This document shows, in pieces, positions 13,636 to 15,728 of a stretch of 15,728 nt of DNA; the first letter of the stretch is position 1; each line of letters begins with the position of its first letter. The translations under genes and the position numbers were made by a program. The stretch comes from an uncultured Rubrobacteraceae bacterium (GTDB taxonomy: Bacteria > Actinomycetota > Rubrobacteria > Rubrobacterales > Rubrobacteraceae), in NCBI GenBank assembly GCA_902806105.1, contig CADCVI010000037.1, positions 1 through 15,728 of the forward strand, read 5' to 3'. The notes under the pieces are model-generated. The model saw only the letters and a program-made list of their open reading frames with translations. It searched no databases and had not been told where the DNA came from.

Positions 13636-13691
13636 CGGCCGGACGGAGAGATCCGGCCGCAAGATCCAGCCGCGCGCCTCTCCCGTTTTTT
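13636..13691 (+). terminator. Terminator region of the isochorismatase-family gene
   Basis: CGGCCGGA 13636-13643 pairs with TCCGGCCG 13652-13659 around an 8-nt loop. An alternative stem, GGAGAG 13645-13650 with CTCTCC 13678-13683, is followed directly by a run of six T at 13686-13691. The second arrangement looks like a standard intrinsic terminator; the two are mutually exclusive. Confidence 0.5.
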
Positions 13692-14034
13692 GTCGTCGCC
13701 CCGATCGTTGTCAGGCGCATCTTCTTGGGGGACTCGGCATTCGGGTTCGCTCGGGGCTTGCTTGTCTGGCCTCATGCCGGCGTTGCGAACGCGAGAAAGA
13801 TCAGCCTCGCCAACGGGGCAACGCTTTCGTTCGCCCCTCACTCCATGCGCGAGGGTTCATACTCGACAGCTTGTTTCGGAAGTAGGTTTTTGTTTCTGAC
13901 GTATCGCTGGCGGCGAGCGTTAGACGAGCGTACAAGGGTCTCCAACGGGGCATGGCCTGCGGCCACCGGGCTGCCCGAAGCCAAGGATCGTGCCCGTCTG
14001 TGTTTCTATGAAACCGTCGGGTTGGTCGCGCGGG
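13692..14034. other. Non-coding gap before the broken histidine kinase
   Basis: No gene, RNA gene or repeat is recognised. Open frames in this stretch have random-looking composition and no ribosome binding sites. It is slightly less GC-rich than the flanks, for example around 13880-13910. It may be decayed coding sequence related to the pseudogene that follows. Confidence 0.4.
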
Positions 14035-14466
14035 CTACCAGTCCCCGTCGCCGGCCACCCGGAGGGGGAGAGGCCCGGTGGTCGGCAGGTCGGGGGCGAG
14101 GGGCAGACAGATCCTCATCCTGGTGCCTTTGCCCACGCGGCTCCATGCTTCGATGCGTCCTCCGTGCGTCTCGACGATGGTCTTGGCGATAGGTAGCCCC
14201 AGGCCCGTGCCGCCCTGCTTGCGGCTCCGGGCCTCTTCCACGCGGTAGAAGCGCTCGAAAACGTGGGGAAGGTTCTCCTCCGGGATACCCGGTCCCCGGT
14301 CGGCGACCTCGATGCACAGCTCTTCGGGGTCCGTGGTCGAGGAGAGCGAGACGATCCCGCCGGTAGGCCCCTACTTCGCGGCGTTGTCCGCGAGGATAAG
14401 CACGGCCTGTTCGATCTGTCCCGGATCGACCCGCAGCTTCCCCTCCGCGACTGATCCTCGCCTCAG
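14035..14466 (-). pseudogene. Histidine kinase, C-terminal ATPase half, truncated and with in-frame stop
   Basis: The - strand encodes an HATPase_c domain in order: EGKLRVDPGQIEQAVLILADNAAK (N box), ADRGPGIPEE (G1), ERFYRVEEARS (F box), GGTGLGLPIAKTIVE (G2), and a normal end to TAG at 14037-14035. In the N box the codon after DNAAK, where Tyr is usual, is TAG (14373-14371), a single-base change from TAC or TAT. Upstream of about 14466 the similarity fades and no dimerisation domain with phospho-acceptor His is found. The gene is thus broken twice, by loss of its first half and by a nonsense codon. The 112-codon remainder below the stop could not work as a kinase. Confidence 0.85.
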
Positions 14467-14489
14467 GAAGTGTCCCGGGTCCCTTTCGG

Positions 14490-14519
14490 TTGCGCCGCAG
14501 GTGCCCGACACGCTATAAA
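14490..14519 (+). promoter_or_regulatory. Candidate promoter of the response regulator operon
   Basis: TTGCGC 14490-14495 and TATAAA 14514-14519 are 18 nt apart, the same -35 and spacing as the candidate cox promoter. Transcription would start near 14526, leaving a leader of about 146 nt before the GTG of the receiver gene. The leader region (14520-14671) shows weak hairpins but no gene. Confidence 0.4.
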
Positions 14520-14671
14520 TAGGACCATCGTGTCGAGCGCTCCCCGCAGGCGTGGGAGAGAAGGGGCGACGGGTGAGGGTACACGCATATTATGTTCGGT
14601 CCGTGGGCGTCGGTGGGGCCCCCCGTCCCGGAGTGTCGTGAGCATCGACAGCCGGAGCCCAGAGAGATAAG

Positions 14672-15112
14672 GTGGAAAAGATCATTCTCCTGGTGGAGGA
14701 CAACCCGGACGACGAGATACTGACCCGGCGCGCCCTCAAGAAGAACAACATCGGCAACGAGGTGGTGGTGGCTCGCGACGGGGCCGAGGCTCTGGACTAC
14801 CTGTTCGGCATGGGGCCATACGAGGGGCGCGACCTCAGCGTCATGCCGCAGGTGATACTCCTGGACCTCAAGCTGCCCAAGGTCGATGGCCTGGAGGTCT
14901 TGAAGCGCCTCCGCGCCAACGAACGGACGAGCCTGCTGCCTGTCGTCATCCTCACCTCCTCCAAGGAGCAGCAGGACCTCGTGGACGGATACGACTACGG
15001 GGCGAACAGCTACATCCGCAAGCCCGTAGATTTCGCCCAGTTTGTCGAGGCGGTGCGCCAGCTCGGGCTCTACTGGCTGGTCCTGAACGAGACCCCCAGG
15101 CAGGGAGGCTAG
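14672..15112 (+). CDS. Single-domain response regulator, Rcp1-like
   Basis: This 146-residue protein is a receiver domain with no output domain. The acidic pocket is Glu9-Asp10 (LLVEDNPDD), the phosphorylation site is Asp65 in ILLDLKLPKVDG, and the switch residues are Thr95 (ILTSS) and Lys117 (IRKP). VEDNPDD, the loop GPYEGRDLSVMPQ and the end ANSYIRKPVDFAQF match the Rcp1 group, which often partners phytochrome or CHASE/PAS kinases. The start is GTG 14672, with only a weak AGAGAG before it. The next gene starts 6 nt after its stop and encodes a membrane sensor, a likely cognate kinase or phosphorelay partner. Confidence 0.92.
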   Translation: MEKIILLVEDNPDDEILTRRALKKNNIGNEVVVARDGAEALDYLFGMGPYEGRDLSVMPQVILLDLKLPKVDGLEVLKRLRANERTSLLPVVILTSSKEQQDLVDGYDYGANSYIRKPVDFAQFVEAVRQLGLYWLVLNETPRQGG

Positions 15113-15117
15113 GGTTC

Positions 15118-15728
15118 GTGCATCTCCTCAGGGCGGTGGCCGACCATCTGCGCCACGCGGCCCTGGCCTACGCCGTGCTGCTCGTCGCCCTCGTCCTGAC
15201 CCTTCTCGCTTCCTACTACGTGCGCCAGAACGTCGAGGCCTCGGCGAGGGTGCGCTTCGACGACACCGTGCAGACCTCCCAGGAGGCCATAGCCCGCCGC
15301 CTCGATCGCCACATCAGCATTATGTTCGGGGCGCGCGGGCTCTTTTCGGCCTCCTCCATGGTGAGCGAGGACGAGTGGAGCGGCTTCGTGAACGGCCTGG
15401 AGATCGAGGAGCGTTACCAGGGCATCCAGATGCTGGGCTACGCGAGGTCCGAGGGTCAGGACTCCTACCCCATCGTCTACGCCACGCCCACCGACGGGGC
15501 CAACTCTGGCCTCGTCGGCTACGACGCATACTCGATGGCGGCGCACAAGACGGCGATGGACCGGGCCCGGGACTCCGGGGAGGTAGAGCTGACGGGCAAG
15601 ACCTTCGTGCTCTCCGAGGCGCCCGAGGGTTCGCTCGCCGATCTCGCGCTCGAGGAGGGCGTCGTGGCGTATCTGCCGGTCTACCGCCAGGGGGAGCCCC
15701 ATGGCACCGTCGATGAGCGCCGGCGCGC
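15118..15728 (+). CDS. CHASE-domain membrane sensor protein (partial, cut by window edge)
   Basis: The frame opens at GTG 15118, 9 nt after GGGAGG (15103-15108), and runs off the window, giving 203 residues. Residues 12-34 form a membrane helix (ALAYAVLLVALVLTLLASYY). The part that follows fits an extracellular CHASE domain: a helix with ARRLDRHISIMFGARGLF, then ERYQGIQMLGYAR, GYDAYSMAAHKTAMDRARDSG, ELTGKTFV and VVAYLPVYRQGEPHGT. CHASE domains sense small ligands outside the cell in histidine kinases, diguanylate cyclases and others. The output domain lies beyond the window. Pairing with the receiver gene makes a histidine kinase the likeliest; that is inference. Confidence 0.82.
   Translation, partial: MHLLRAVADHLRHAALAYAVLLVALVLTLLASYYVRQNVEASARVRFDDTVQTSQEAIARRLDRHISIMFGARGLFSASSMVSEDEWSGFVNGLEIEERYQGIQMLGYARSEGQDSYPIVYATPTDGANSGLVGYDAYSMAAHKTAMDRARDSGEVELTGKTFVLSEAPEGSLADLALEEGVVAYLPVYRQGEPHGTVDERRR

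Noticed and set aside
13725..14192. 155-codon + strand ORF in the gap and over the kinase pseudogene
   Set aside because: Composition is random-looking, there is no ribosome binding site, and its second half is antisense to the recognisable ATPase domain.

Overview
The window is GC-rich bacterial DNA with dense operons, frequent GTG and TTG starts and AGGAGG-type ribosome binding sites. Gene content and codon style suggest an actinobacterium, most likely Rubrobacter or a close relative. That placement is an inference from style and protein resemblance, not from a marker gene.

Left part (1-9370, + strand). After the C-terminal end of a GntR/HutC-type regulator (UTRA domain) comes a complete molybdenum hydroxylase operon of the carbon monoxide dehydrogenase (Cox) family: coxS (2Fe-2S subunit), coxL (molybdopterin subunit), coxM (FAD subunit), coxD (MoxR-type AAA+ ATPase), coxE (VWA protein), two split XdhC/CoxF-type maturation proteins, a possible 35-residue small gene, a MocA-like molybdopterin cytidylyltransferase and a tail-anchored CoxG. 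The order S-L-M and the large-subunit active-site motif AYRGAGR mark it as a form II (CODH-like) enzyme. It lacks the Cys of the form I motif AYxCSFR, so CO is not assured as substrate. Genes overlap by 4 nt at four junctions and the operon ends at a 16-bp perfect hairpin. The likely scheme is as follows. MocA makes the cytosine dinucleotide cofactor; the XdhC pair, CoxD and CoxE mature the active site; the S-L-M enzyme oxidises its substrate; CoxG links it to the membrane and quinone pool.

Middle part (9595-12566). On the - strand lie a 72-residue hypothetical protein with its own TATAAT box, a calcineurin-type metallophosphoesterase and an alpha/beta hydrolase. The last is divergent from an EamA/DMT-family transporter on the + strand.

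Right part (12567-15728). A nicotinamidase-like isochorismatase-family hydrolase is flanked by two gaps of about 400 nt. Then comes the decayed C-terminal half of a histidine kinase (- strand, in-frame TAG in the N box, N-terminal half missing), a single-domain Rcp1-like response regulator, and the start of a membrane CHASE-domain sensor cut by the window edge.

The main points for a second look are the mismatch between the Cys-less active site and a full copper/sulfur-type maturation set, the structured coxS leader, the terminator-like hairpin at the coxM/coxD junction, the unassigned small ORF, and the broken histidine kinase beside an orphan receiver gene. I found no CRISPR array, tRNA, rRNA or insertion sequence.
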